Positions 9,287-17,404 of a stretch of DNA of 64,000 nucleotides are shown one piece after another. The stretch covers positions 71,941,617-72,005,616 of the forward strand of contig NC_087063.1 in the NCBI RefSeq assembly GCF_963678635.1. The letters are read 5' to 3'. A program made the position numbers and the translations under genes. The stretch comes from Symsagittifera roscoffensis. Its lineage: Eukaryota; Xenacoelomorpha; Acoela; Convolutidae. The notes beneath the pieces were generated by a model, which made no database searches, had not been told where the DNA came from, and saw only the letters and a list, made by a program, of their open reading frames with translations. Position 1 is the stretch's first letter; each line of letters opens with the position of its first letter.

Positions 9287-10603
9287 TTAGGTCATAAGAG
9301 TGTTTTTGGTAATTTTTCTATCTGAACGCACATAAACTGTTGATGCACGCTCTCCCATAAACAATAACTCGACGTTATTAGCGAGACCTGCGTCAAACTT
9401 GAGTTCGAGCGAAATAGTGCAATTGGTCAATTCAGGATGAATAAAATCGTGTGAAGCCTCCTGAGTAGACGTGAGATCAAAAGCCATAATATAATGATTA
9501 TCATAATTAGCGAGACTGATTCCATGACTAGTGTTTAAAACAAAATCAAGAGCCTCAAGCGTATTGTAATAAATTCTTTTATTGTCTGATGTTGAGATGG
9601 GAGTTCCGGCAATGGGTAGACCGTTTCTGTAAACAATGATCTCATTCAACCCAAATTTCTGGTAATGAAAAGGGTTTGTTCTATTAGTACCCAAATATGC
9701 TTCGTTTATGCTCATTGCTACTATCATTCTTCGAACAGGTTCTTTTGCAAAAACATCCTCTTGTCGCCAGCTTTGTACTCCTGCAGTTGCGAGAAACGTT
9801 TTTGGTACTACTTCGATGTAATTGTAAATTGCCGGGTTCTTCAACAAAGTTTTTTCTATTGATGAGAGAACATAGTCAGTCACAGTCATCTTTCTGACAT
9901 AGAGGTTAGCTTCGATTATTTGGACCTTGTAGTGTTTAGCTGCATCTTCAGATATGACAACAAAATCATTAGGAGAACGTCTAAGAGACAATCTTATTGT
10001 CACACCGCTAAGTAGATGCTTGTCACACGACAAAAAATCGCAAGCAATTTTACCAAATAGCTTCAGCTCGCTCGAGGCCGCAACGAGACCTTTACGCTCC
10101 GTAACATCATCAGCTCTCCTTCCAGCACCGTCAATGGCTGATGGATTTTCTTCATAATAATAACCTTGACAAGCCAACCATGTTTTCTTGGCATCATTAC
10201 CGTATGAAAACTCGGTCTCAATAAAGCTTTTATGGGCAAAATTAGCATTGGTAGTTGATATTTTTTCACCATTCAGAGACAGTGTACACTCAGAAAATAA
10301 TGAAGATAAAGGATTGTTAACAAAATACGGCGTATCTCTGTTTGCCGCCTCTGTAGCATGTGTTCGAAGCACGTTTCCATTGCTTCGAACAATTCGTGCA
10401 ACTATTTCCAAACGAGTACGTTGAAGATCGATGAAATTATTTCTGTCGCCGAGTACTTCAAACTCTAGCATAGGACCATCAGGGGAGTAGGAAGGTCCAA
10501 TTTTTTGGGTGAATGCATTTTCAAAAGTGACAAGCAAAGGCGGTTTCTCAAATAAGTCCAAGGAGCTGTGAGTTGCTTCACTCGGGATTAAATTAGAAAT
10601 CAT
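9287..10603 (-). CDS. major capsid protein (double jelly-roll type)
   Basis: A 438-aa protein, between protease and small basic protein, as in other Polintons. It matches the invertebrate Polinton capsid group whose members are often annotated as F54H12.2-like. Features I associate with this family: an N-terminal stretch about binding partner strands, FVNNPLSSLF near residue 92-101, SLNGEKI near 108-114, and a C-terminal half rich in beta strands. No signal peptide or membrane segment. It overlaps the upstream gene by about 11 bases. The frame is fully open, which argues for recent activity or recent insertion. A decayed homologue lies at 41560-42780. Confidence 0.88.
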   Translation of the reverse strand: MISNLIPSEATHSSLDLFEKPPLLVTFENAFTQKIGPSYSPDGPMLEFEVLGDRNNFIDLQRTRLEIVARIVRSNGNVLRTHATEAANRDTPYFVNNPLSSLFSECTLSLNGEKISTTNANFAHKSFIETEFSYGNDAKKTWLACQGYYYEENPSAIDGAGRRADDVTERKGLVAASSELKLFGKIACDFLSCDKHLLSGVTIRLSLRRSPNDFVVISEDAAKHYKVQIIEANLYVRKMTVTDYVLSSIEKTLLKNPAIYNYIEVVPKTFLATAGVQSWRQEDVFAKEPVRRMIVAMSINEAYLGTNRTNPFHYQKFGLNEIIVYRNGLPIAGTPISTSDNKRIYYNTLEALDFVLNTSHGISLANYDNHYIMAFDLTSTQEASHDFIHPELTNCTISLELKFDAGLANNVELLFMGERASTVYVRSDRKITKNTLMT

Positions 10604-11000
10604 TTTTAACCCTTGTAAAGAAATCGGAGCGACTTCTCTGTGCAGTTCGTTTTCTGGGAATGACGCGTCTCGTTTTTCGTTTAAACGCCGTCGTTCTTTT
10701 CGGATGACTTTTCCGAGATCTACTTCCTCCTCCTACTTGCTTTTTGATTGTTTTTCTAACGGTGCTTTTGAGTGCCTGCTTAGGACTTTTTCTTTTTGTT
10801 GCAACTTCTATCAGTTCTGGAGCTGCCTGAAGAAGTAATTCTTTTCCGATTTTTTTAGCCGCGGGTATCACAAATTTTCGAGCCAGTGGAAGTGCGACTC
10901 TTCCTATTCCCAAGGCTAATGCACCGAAGCCACTGCCTCGTTGTCTATAATGCCCCGAGAAATGTGGTAGGTTTGCTTGGTTGTGGTAATATGAATCCAT
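10593..11000 (-). CDS. small basic virion-core-like protein (adenovirus pX/VI-like)
   Basis: About 135 aa from the ATG at 11000 (an upstream TTG at 11009 is in frame but less likely). The N-terminal third has a Gly-rich hydrophobic amphipathic segment (residues about 20-50, GSGFGALALGIGRVALPLA), followed by a strongly basic tail with many Arg and Lys. Small Polinton and adintovirus proteins of this kind are compared with adenovirus core or membrane-lytic proteins. It sits between penton and major capsid genes and overlaps the latter. The exact virion role is inferred from composition and place. A decayed copy in the second element keeps the basic middle and the RSRSxFF terminus. Confidence 0.72.
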   Translation of the reverse strand: MDSYYHNQANLPHFSGHYRQRGSGFGALALGIGRVALPLARKFVIPAAKKIGKELLLQAAPELIEVATKRKSPKQALKSTVRKTIKKQVGGGSRSRKSHPKRTTAFKRKTRRVIPRKRTAQRSRSDFFTRVKNDF

Positions 11001-11005
11001 TTTGA

Positions 11006-11899
11006 TCAATTGCTAAACTTTTGAAATTTCAAAGTCAGAACAACTTTTCCCCCTCCAGCGAAAGGAACAAGTCCTCCAGTTTCTGTGCGCAAGTTCACAG
11101 AAATATTGGAAATATTATTGACCAAAAGTTTTTTAAAATCCAAATTACTAAACACTTTACGATGATTCGGTTCAATTGTACATGCGTAACCGTTTTTCAC
11201 TCGACGATTTGTATCAATGACTCGTAAAAGGGGTGCTTTTGTGTCTCCGACTATTTGATAATGAATTATGTCCAGATAAATAAACATAAGCTGAGTACCA
11301 GCGCATACATCAACGGGATAGTCAGCAATAAGATCTTGGGTAGAGAATGTGCTATGTTTCGTGCTTCCTTGTTTGTAACCTATATGATAACCAGTTCCAT
11401 CTCTGACGCCTTTGAATCCAAGTAGACTAGGAATTTGCGGGCTTGAAAAAGTTATACCTTCCCAATAATGCAGCCATAAGGAAAGATGTTTGGTTATTGG
11501 ATCTATTACGTAATCCAATTTCTCTAATTCTGTCTTTCGACGAATCTCGTCCAGTATTTGATCAATGCTCGTATATTCTCCTTTTGTTAATTTTGCTGTT
11601 TCTCCAAGGTAAGGTCTGGAGATCTTGTCTTTCTCAACTTTCATGCTTGCTATAACCCGATCTTTTTTGTAGTACACAATGTTGTTGTCAGTTACGTTGT
11701 TTATCTGAGTAGGGAAGGTAATTTCTGTAACTGCTACTCTCCATTCACCTTGCAAATTTATTTCTTCACTCAGGAGATTTTTGAAGTTGGCCAGAGTGTT
11801 ATCCTTAAAAACGTTCATTGATGCAGATGAAACTAGGGTAATTGTGAAGGAAGGGGGAACATTATGGGTGAAAAGACTGTCGGAAGTGCCCTCAGTCAT
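11006..11899 (-). CDS. penton-like minor capsid protein (single jelly-roll)
   Basis: A 297-aa protein with true ATG. The N-terminal block contains FTITLVSSASMNVFKDNTL, then LQGEWRVAVTEITFP, a pattern typical of the Polinton minor capsid (penton) protein. The C-terminus ends in a beta-rich block with GGLVPFAGGGKVVLTL. It overlaps the integrase gene by 8 bases and is followed closely by the small basic protein, so the four virion genes form a tight block. The frame is open. A decayed collinear homologue is present at 40164-41215. Confidence 0.86.
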   Translation of the reverse strand: MTEGTSDSLFTHNVPPSFTITLVSSASMNVFKDNTLANFKNLLSEEINLQGEWRVAVTEITFPTQINNVTDNNIVYYKKDRVIASMKVEKDKISRPYLGETAKLTKGEYTSIDQILDEIRRKTELEKLDYVIDPITKHLSLWLHYWEGITFSSPQIPSLLGFKGVRDGTGYHIGYKQGSTKHSTFSTQDLIADYPVDVCAGTQLMFIYLDIIHYQIVGDTKAPLLRVIDTNRRVKNGYACTIEPNHRKVFSNLDFKKLLVNNISNISVNLRTETGGLVPFAGGGKVVLTLKFQKFSN

Positions 11900-13112
11900 G
11901 ATTGTCCTTCTCCAGAACGCGAATCAGTTCAGACTCGTAAAATTTTCCCTCAATCGGTTCTCTGTTAGAATCAATCAAATTGTATGTTGGAGGATTTCGT
12001 GTTGGTATGTCAAAAACTTCAAACACTTCATCGGTGAACGATTGTTTGTAACCCTTGCGAAAACGTATGTCTACTTTGGCAAGTCTAACATAATCACCAA
12101 CATAAAGCTTTGGACGTCGAACTAACTTCAAAGACTGTTCTGCTCTTAATGAAATCAGGCGAGGAACATCTTTTTTAGTTACTTTATTTGGTGCAAAATT
12201 TGTGACACGATTTGTTCTCGAATTAATTGCATTGACAAAATCTTGCAATTTGTCAATGTATGAGTAAGTCCATTTATCCTCCAAGTACTTATAAATAAGA
12301 TTTTTCAAGGAACGGATATTTCTCTCAGCGAATGCGGACTTTTTCTCGCTCTCTGTGCTATATGTGTTTATGCCTTTCTTTTTACATAATGCTTCGAAGG
12401 ACCCTTTAAACTCTGTGCCCTTGTCCACCCATACTTTTTCCGGTTGTTTTGTCGTTATCATTAGTTTGAACGCTTCTGCTGTTGTAGTAGCATACTTTGA
12501 TTTCAAGGGTTGCACTCTGAGATAGCGGGACATGCAGTCAACTGCAACAAGCAGATACTTAACATCATGGTTGTACTGGGCAAGTTTATCAACAAAGGCC
12601 AGATCTAATGACCAGATTTCGTCGATATCGTAAACTATGACCTTGAGTCGCGGCGTTTTTCGGATCACAGTTCGATATTTTGTGTAAGCAGGTTCAGTAT
12701 GAAGGAAATGTTTAACTTTCTTTCGCGACAAATTGCTTGCTTTTATCAAGTTGTTCACACTACCAAATAACGCGGGACCTTTGTCACTGTATTTAGTTTT
12801 CAACAATTTTTCTTCAATCTTGGTAATTTTCCCATTGTTTTGTTTGCGCCTTCGTCTTTTCTGACGTTGGAGAATCTGAATCGTTATGGGGCGTTCCGTA
12901 TGAGTCAGAGCCTTCTTCTGACTCTTTTTCACGTTTTTGGTTTTGGGTTTTTCTATTACCGCTGAGACTTTTTCGTTTGTGTTTTTTACTTCTCTTAAGG
13001 TTTGCACTACTTTTTTCCTGCCAAGTGGGCGATGTTGAGCGGGTTCTTGAGGGTCCGGGTTCTCGTTTCTCTTGAGCGTTAAAAGACGCTGACTGAACCG
13101 CGTGTTTGGCAT
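11892..13112 (-). CDS. INT: retroviral-type (rve) integrase
   Basis: A 406-aa protein that would insert the element into host DNA. The first 100 residues are highly basic with repeated Lys/Arg clusters. The catalytic core has D170 (WSLDLAF), D230 (VWVDKGTEF) and E263 (AFAERNIR), a DDE triad with 32 residues between the last two. Residues about 335-400 resemble the SH3/chromodomain-like C-terminal DNA-binding part of Polinton and Ginger-type integrases (LYVGDYVRL). The first 299 bases overlap the 3' end of the preceding gene in another frame. It is intact here, whereas the copy at 38913-40160 is destroyed. Confidence 0.93.
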   Translation of the reverse strand: MPNTRFSQRLLTLKRNENPDPQEPAQHRPLGRKKVVQTLREVKNTNEKVSAVIEKPKTKNVKKSQKKALTHTERPITIQILQRQKRRRRKQNNGKITKIEEKLLKTKYSDKGPALFGSVNNLIKASNLSRKKVKHFLHTEPAYTKYRTVIRKTPRLKVIVYDIDEIWSLDLAFVDKLAQYNHDVKYLLVAVDCMSRYLRVQPLKSKYATTTAEAFKLMITTKQPEKVWVDKGTEFKGSFEALCKKKGINTYSTESEKKSAFAERNIRSLKNLIYKYLEDKWTYSYIDKLQDFVNAINSRTNRVTNFAPNKVTKKDVPRLISLRAEQSLKLVRRPKLYVGDYVRLAKVDIRFRKGYKQSFTDEVFEVFDIPTRNPPTYNLIDSNREPIEGKFYESELIRVLEKDNHD

Positions 13113-13674
13113 TTCGATTTATTACCAGGTTTTCATTCAAGTTGAGAGCAGTTAAAATGTTAATGAACGCCGGATTGTGTAGTTTTTTCGTTGGTTGTTG
13201 TATGTCGTATAAAAATATTGTAGCTTTAAGTCCTGTTGGTACTTTATCTACATATATCACCTCATTGTCATGGTTTATGGTTACTCTTTCTGAATTTTCT
13301 ATAATTTCAAGTACGGTTTTTGCTCTAACAAATTTTTTGTCTTCTAAAACTTGTAACTGTCCTAAAATGCTTTCGGTCTGTCTATTGTGTTTCTCTTCTA
13401 GTTTTTCGTCTTTAACACGTTCGACCGGTACTTCTTCATCGTCCGTTAACAGTTTAAGCTGTTCTTGTTGGGGCTCAACATTATCCGTAAATGTTTCCTT
13501 CGTTGCAGTAGTCTTACTAGTTTGTGGAGGTAATTGGGGTCTAAGCCGGTTAAGATAGGACAGTTGAGCATTTTTATGTTTAATATTATTATCATGAAGA
13601 ACACGTGCAGCATGTGGCTGCTCTTTAACATATAAATGTTTCGGAATTAGAATGAATTCTTCAGCAGTCATCAT
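12814..13674 (-). CDS. conserved Polinton protein of unknown function, 286 aa
   Basis: Begins at an ATG that overlaps the previous stop codon as TAATG. The N-terminal domain (EEFILIPKHLYV ... LSYLNRLRP) and a middle block (VIYVDKVPTGLKATIFLYDI, then HNPAFINILTALN) both have clear remnants in the second element, so the gene is real and conserved. The middle is acidic and Gln-rich. The last 100 residues are Lys/Ser/Glu-rich, low complexity, and overlap the integrase gene in another frame. In the decayed copy the frame stops close to the integrase start, so the tail may be dispensable. I do not know its function; a minor virion component is possible from its location. Confidence 0.75.
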   Translation of the reverse strand: MMTAEEFILIPKHLYVKEQPHAARVLHDNNIKHKNAQLSYLNRLRPQLPPQTSKTTATKETFTDNVEPQQEQLKLLTDDEEVPVERVKDEKLEEKHNRQTESILGQLQVLEDKKFVRAKTVLEIIENSERVTINHDNEVIYVDKVPTGLKATIFLYDIQQPTKKLHNPAFINILTALNLNENLVINRNAKHAVQSASFNAQEKREPGPSRTRSTSPTWQEKSSANLKRSKKHKRKSLSGNRKTQNQKREKESEEGSDSYGTPHNDSDSPTSEKTKAQTKQWENYQD

Positions 13675-13979
13675 TAAGTTGTGAGGTACTTGTAACAAAA
13701 ATAAAGTATTTGTCGAACTAAATGGAAGCCTTCTTTACTCAAAATAATCGCACGTTTTTTGACAACACTGGTTTTTGGAGTTAATAAGTATTTGTATGCT
13801 GTCTCGAATCGTTCGATGTTTGCGATTTTAACGGGTACGTTTCCATTGACTACATTGAGCAAACATTCACAAACAAGTGTTATGATCTCACGATTTGAAG
13901 TTTTTCTAATTAATCTTCTTAGCTGGTCAGGTTTCAGTTGTACCATATGCCGCAGAATAGATAAGTTTTTCTTTTTCAT
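13674..13979 (-). CDS. conserved small Polinton protein, 101 aa, unknown
   Basis: Overlaps the ATPase end by 53 bases and the next start by the TAATG junction. The visible pattern is VCECLLNVVNGNVPV, followed by a helical segment with Lys and a C-terminal GFHLVRQIL block. I recall small all-helical proteins with this CE-N-G pattern next to Polinton ATPases, but no function is established for them. The remnant at 38110-38335 keeps the MPVSIPN segment and the C-terminal block, supporting coding status. Confidence 0.7.
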   Translation of the reverse strand: MKKKNLSILRHMVQLKPDQLRRLIRKTSNREIITLVCECLLNVVNGNVPVKIANIERFETAYKYLLTPKTSVVKKRAIILSKEGFHLVRQILYFCYKYLTT

Positions 13980-14628
13980 TTGTGATTGGAGTAGTTTCTG
14001 CTTCAGATAAGGGTAAATAAAAAACTGTTGGCCCAGGTGGTGTGATATTTGAACAATATCTCAAACAATCTGATGTACGGGGGTCCAAGTCGATTAGAAG
14101 ATGTCCAAAAGAGTCTCTGGTAGCTAATTCGTAACAGTTTCTCAAAAATTTTGATACATTCAATTGTCTTCCTAATAGATCTAGTTGCTGAACGTCGCGA
14201 GGCGATTTGAACAGAATGATGTGTGAAGTGTTCAAATCAATCGTACGCGACCATCGACTTTGTTGAAACAAGTTATGCTTAACATATATTACATCTATCC
14301 CTCTATGTCTACCCGCTGTCGCTAACCTAACAAATTCCTTGTCATTATAGATGTCTTTACATGAATCATCGAAAACTAGAAGAACATTTTCTAATTTTCT
14401 CACAGATTCGAATCCGTCGAATTTCATGAACTCCATATTCACTTCGCGAGAAGACACTTTTTCTGAGAATGCAGGTTGCATCTCTTTGTAAAGATATAGA
14501 ACGGTTCCAAATTTAGGGTAAAAAGTATTTCCCATCAGAAGTTTCAAAATTAACTCAGTTTTCCCGGATCCTGAAGGTCCCACTATCGCCATAAAAATTC
14601 TTGTCGAAGTATCAATCACTTTATTCAT
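13927..14628 (-). CDS. ATP: FtsK/HerA-type genome-packaging ATPase
   Basis: A 233-aa P-loop ATPase that would pump the genome into capsids. From the ATG at 14628: Walker A GPSGSGKT at 17-24, Walker B VLLVFDD at about 82-88, a downstream LATAGRHRG segment that fits the sensor/arginine region of A32-like packaging ATPases, and a C-terminal block. An in-frame TTG extends the frame to 14700, but the conserved start in the second element (ATG at 37473) supports 14628. The start overlaps the membrane-protein gene by a few bases. All motifs are intact. Confidence 0.9.
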   Translation of the reverse strand: MNKVIDTSTRIFMAIVGPSGSGKTELILKLLMGNTFYPKFGTVLYLYKEMQPAFSEKVSSREVNMEFMKFDGFESVRKLENVLLVFDDSCKDIYNDKEFVRLATAGRHRGIDVIYVKHNLFQQSRWSRTIDLNTSHIILFKSPRDVQQLDLLGRQLNVSKFLRNCYELATRDSFGHLLIDLDPRTSDCLRYCSNITPPGPTVFYLPLSEAETTPITNEKEKLIYSAAYGTTET

Positions 14629-14910
14629 ATTCTTGGGTTTGGTAGTACGTAACCAACCAAGCCTGATAAAATCGAGAACCAAACTGACGTTTCTTCGCAA
14701 CTTAATTTAGTGAAAGAAAGTTTGAGAATGCAGAAAGTTAGTAAAATTAGAATTACTACCATTTGCGCAACAAAAACTACTTCAGACCTTGGCAAAGTTA
14801 CATTGTTACAAAACTTCCATGATTTTTTTTTCACTGTTTGTCTCGTTATAAACAAACTCTGTTACTAATGTTGCGTCAGGTTCATCTACTGCTGTTGTTG
14901 CTTCTGACAT
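14625..14910 (-). CDS. small single-pass membrane protein, frameshifted at an A9 tract
   Basis: An ATG at 14910 opens a 34-codon frame with an acidic N-terminus (PDATLVTEF) that ends just after an A9 run (T9 at 14823-14831 on the plus strand). Shifting by one base at this run enters a second frame with FCNNVTLPRSE and the hydrophobic segment VVFVAQMVVILILLTFCIL, a probable membrane helix, ending at 14625. The second element has both halves in the same order (from 37205), so this is one gene. The shift may be a one-base slippage mutation, an assembly error, or programmed frameshifting. Function unknown. Confidence 0.55.
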
Positions 14911-15007
14911 TTGAGAAACTATTTATTCTACAGACTGCGTTAGACTTTTTCTCTCTGCGAATGAAGCTTGTAAAAAATTAAATTACTTTTGAGAACAGTA
15001 AAAAATT

Positions 15008-15443
15008 TCAAAAGTTTGCTGGGATATTTGCGGTTTTTTTGTAGTACATTATTTTCTTCACAGTATCCTCTTTCACAATCGTCTTAATCTCATCTGGCAA
15101 TTCACTGCTGTTTAGATCCATCTGAACTCCTGGCTGACGTTTGGGTACTAAGACTAGTTCGGGAAGACATACTCCTCGCTTGCTGGCTAACATTTCTGAT
15201 AAACTTGAATCTCTGGAAGTATACAAATTGATCAATAACTGGAAAAAACCTCTTCAACGTAGACAACTCTTCTTCGGAAATTATTATTTGCTCCTTCCTC
15301 TGAACAATTTGGCCACTGCAATCAATACGCTCTATTCTCGTTAATGAAATTTTAATATCACCCTCTGGAGTCATCCACGCACAAAGCATTGAATTTTGTG
15401 ATAGGTATGTCTCCACTTTCGCTGATCTCTCGCTGTTGTTCAT
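15008..15443 (-). CDS. PC4-like protein of the Polinton core, frameshifted
   Basis: From the ATG at 15443 the protein shows MLCAWMTPEGDIKISLTRI, then QIIISEEELSTLKRFFPVID. This strand-turn-strand-helix layout resembles the PC4 ssDNA-binding domain. The matching C-terminal part (LASKRGVCLPELVLVPKRQP and onward) lies in the next frame, 15235-15008. The second element shows the same order, with the same change of frame needed, so a shift occurs between about 15200 and 15240 in this copy. It overlaps the exonuclease-like gene by 86 bases. The relation to the PC4-like gene at 7536 is at fold level at most. The assignment is tentative. Confidence 0.5.
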
Positions 15444-15927
15444 TTTTCAACCAATCATAAAAAACCTTGGTTTTCTTCAAGGCACAATGATTCCTGGAGT
15501 TGTAATGTGGAATATGTTTATTGCAACTTGGATAATTTTTAAAATATAAGTTTTCAACCCGAGGACAGCCCAAATCATCTAGGTTTTCAATCTTTCGGTC
15601 CAAGTACTTGGCCAAAAATTCTGTCTTTTCTTTTCCTTTAGCGTAAAAAACGGCACCAGGATTTCTCAGCACAAAACTCTGAAGTATTTGATTCAAGTTT
15701 ATATAAAGATAATCACCGTTTTCCCAATGGAGACCGTGTAAATAATTAGTTAACCAGTTGTAAGCTTTTTGTTCAAGCTTTGGTAGTATATTGAAATTCA
15801 CTGGAGGTAGGAAAATGAGTCGATCGCTGTAGTCTGAAGTTGTTATTGCTAATTCTTTAACCACAAAGGCGTTTTTCTTGTAACGAAAGCCTTCCACGTC
15901 AAGCACAACTGATCTCTCGCCTAGCAT
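15358..15927 (-). CDS. exonuclease-like (DEDD-type, tentative) Polinton protein
   Basis: A 189-aa protein with VLDVEGFRY at the N-terminus, which resembles the first DxE motif of DEDD 3'-5' exonucleases. Later blocks are FYAKGKEKTEFLAKYL, NLDDLGCP and CNKHIPHYNSRNHCALKK, which could carry the remaining acidic residues and a His. Similar ORFs are frequent in invertebrate Polintons and as domesticated or decayed genes in insect genomes. A nuclease role would suit DNA processing, but I infer it only from motif order. The remnant at 36241-36690 keeps the LEQKA, CNRHLPHYNSRNHC and DWLKNEQQ blocks. Confidence 0.5.
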   Translation of the reverse strand: MLGERSVVLDVEGFRYKKNAFVVKELAITTSDYSDRLIFLPPVNFNILPKLEQKAYNWLTNYLHGLHWENGDYLYINLNQILQSFVLRNPGAVFYAKGKEKTEFLAKYLDRKIENLDDLGCPRVENLYFKNYPSCNKHIPHYNSRNHCALKKTKVFYDWLKNEQQREISESGDIPITKFNALCVDDSRG

Positions 15928-16355
15928 TCTAGTAAATGATAAACTTCTGGTTTTTTCAACTTAATGAAAAGGCAGAACGCTATTCCACTCAAATGTCCCA
16001 ATAAGCTGTTGTTACAGTTCCAGGGCAACATGTAACAGTACGTGGGACCCTGTTGATAAAATTCGTGTATAAATCCGGCCGCATCGTGCAAAATAGCGTG
16101 CAATCGTAAAATTTTGGAATTTTTCAAATATTTGTCCAAGGAAGAGTTATCAATACCAATCAAGCCACCATAAGGTCTCAACTTAATTAAAATGTCGTAG
16201 TTAAGGTTATCAGAACTAACAAAAAACAGAGAACATGCAGCTAGAAAATAGTTGCGTCGGTTAGAATTATCAGGATAAGTTTGTTTCAAAGACGTATAAA
16301 TTTCGTGAATTATTTTCAAATCAATAGGAGTTACTCTGCTTTTTTGCAATTTCAT
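15921..16355 (-). CDS. unknown Polinton protein, 144 aa
   Basis: True ATG at 16355, overlapping the neighbouring frames on both sides by 7 and 35 bases. Visible blocks are NYFLAACSLFFVS, LHDAAGFIHEFYQQGP and a hydrophobic GHLSGIAFCLFIK near the C-terminus. No domain was recognised. A remnant of the FLAACSLFF block in the second element shows the gene existed before the two copies separated. Confidence 0.6.
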   Translation of the reverse strand: MKLQKSRVTPIDLKIIHEIYTSLKQTYPDNSNRRNYFLAACSLFFVSSDNLNYDILIKLRPYGGLIGIDNSSLDKYLKNSKILRLHAILHDAAGFIHEFYQQGPTYCYMLPWNCNNSLLGHLSGIAFCLFIKLKKPEVYHLLEC

Positions 16356-16890
16356 TATTTATTTTTTCCAACACCTCTCCAACCTGCTGAATTTCAAGCC
16401 AGTGGAAATAAAAGTGACCTTGCAAATACCATTTAGACTCATTAAGATAACGGTGGTAAATAATTAAATAAACCACCGGAAGTTTTTTGTATTTTGATAG
16501 CTTGTTGAAACATAGACGGATTTTTCTCTCCAAGTCTTTATCAACCCATAATGAGTTAAAGTCAAACGAATAGTCGAAAACGTTTTCATAATCAGCAATA
16601 TTCAAATCGCTCACAGTGCCATACTTTTGTTTTGTAGAAATGCACCAAGAGATTTGTTGAAGCTCACTCAAATAAAATTGTTCTTTGAAAATCAACTCGT
16701 ATTCTTTCTTTGAAATTTCCTTTGCCCTTTCGAGGAAGACGACGTAGCGTTCATTACATAATTTGAAAAATGAGTTTTTTTCTGCGGTTGAAAACACTCT
16801 TAATTGTAAATGTTCATTATCAATATCTTCAGTACACCAAGTTCCCTCTAATTTCATTTTTCTTATTTCAAAATTTGACAATTTTATCAT
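16321..16890 (-). CDS. unknown Polinton protein, 189 aa, first gene of the block
   Basis: True ATG at 16890. Rich in aromatic and charged residues, with blocks RKIRLCFNKLSKYKKLPVVY and SKWYLQGHFYFHWLE. No membrane segment or signal peptide. It overlaps the next gene by 35 bases. The second element keeps a clearly related stretch (35600-35800). Function unknown; place suggests an early or replication-related gene, which is a weak inference. Confidence 0.6.
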   Translation of the reverse strand: MIKLSNFEIRKMKLEGTWCTEDIDNEHLQLRVFSTAEKNSFFKLCNERYVVFLERAKEISKKEYELIFKEQFYLSELQQISWCISTKQKYGTVSDLNIADYENVFDYSFDFNSLWVDKDLERKIRLCFNKLSKYKKLPVVYLIIYHRYLNESKWYLQGHFYFHWLEIQQVGEVLEKINNEIAKKQSNSY

Positions 16891-17190
16891 TTGGTATATT
16901 TTGCCCAGAAACGGCCGCCGCCTTTTGAGAGTAATTTCAATTTACTGCCTTTTCACCATAAAATTTAGGTCAAGTTAAGGAATTAGTTTACTGCTGCCAA
17001 CAGTTAAGCTACGCTGCCAAAATGGCCGGCGAATTTTTATTATATACCATAAAAGTCAATTCCCCGTTCACTAACAAATTTCAACTAGGTCGAAAGTTCA
17101 TTTACCCTAAACAAGCATAACAATTAATATGATTCATATAATTAATCAGGACCAATAATTGGGACCCCAAAATTTGGAATTAGAAGATTT
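16891..17190. other. non-coding; should contain or approach the right end of Polinton 1
   Basis: No gene seen. Polintons end in long terminal inverted repeats, but the partner end lies outside the window, so the terminus cannot be placed. Two GGCCG-containing patches at 16911-17033 are the only GC-richer stretches. Confidence 0.4.
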
Positions 17191-17404
17191 TTGTATCGTG
17201 TCCCTTGTTGTTAAGCTAAACTTAGCAAGATCCTAAGTAGGGGGTCTTCTGCTTTTTGGGTGGAAAATCTCTTTCGTTTACAAAATCCTAGGATGAGGGT
17301 CCTCCAAAAAATTAAGGACCCCTTTCCTAGGATTTTGCTTTACGTGAGGACCCCCCCCTTAGGAAGGACCCCCCCCCCCCCTTAGGATCCGGGACACGAT
17401 ACAA
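17191..17404 (+). mobile_element. MITE-like hairpin element, 214 bp
   Basis: Perfect 14-base terminal inverted repeats (TTGTATCGTGTCCC and its complement at 17391-17404). The interior is also largely palindromic: GATCCTAAG near 17230 pairs with CTTAGGATC near 17381, and AAAATCCTAGGA near 17280 pairs with TCCTAGGATTTT near 17324. The whole element can fold into one long hairpin. The C runs near 17350-17380 are probably slippage-expanded. No coding capacity. Confidence 0.8.

Larger units (their letters stand above)
1..16900 (-). mobile_element. Polinton/Maverick (adintovirus-like) element 1, left end outside window
   Basis: The gene set is diagnostic of Polintons: protein-primed family B DNA polymerase, retroviral-type integrase, adenovirus-type cysteine protease, FtsK/HerA-type packaging ATPase, major capsid and penton-like minor capsid. 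Almost all genes lie on the minus strand with short gaps or overlaps, as in a compact virus. The polymerase continues past base 1, so the left terminal inverted repeat is not visible. I could not define the right terminus; the last gene ends at 16890. A three-gene accessory module framed by inverted repeats sits between protease and polymerase. Capsid, protease, integrase and ATPase frames are open, while polymerase, the PC4-like gene and the membrane-protein gene are broken, so this copy is young but probably defective. Family assignment is firm; exact ends are not. Confidence 0.93.

Noticed and set aside
13106-13558. 150-codon plus-strand frame, Ser/Cys-rich
   Set aside because: It is antisense to the conserved 286-aa Polinton gene, which is supported by its remnant in the second element.
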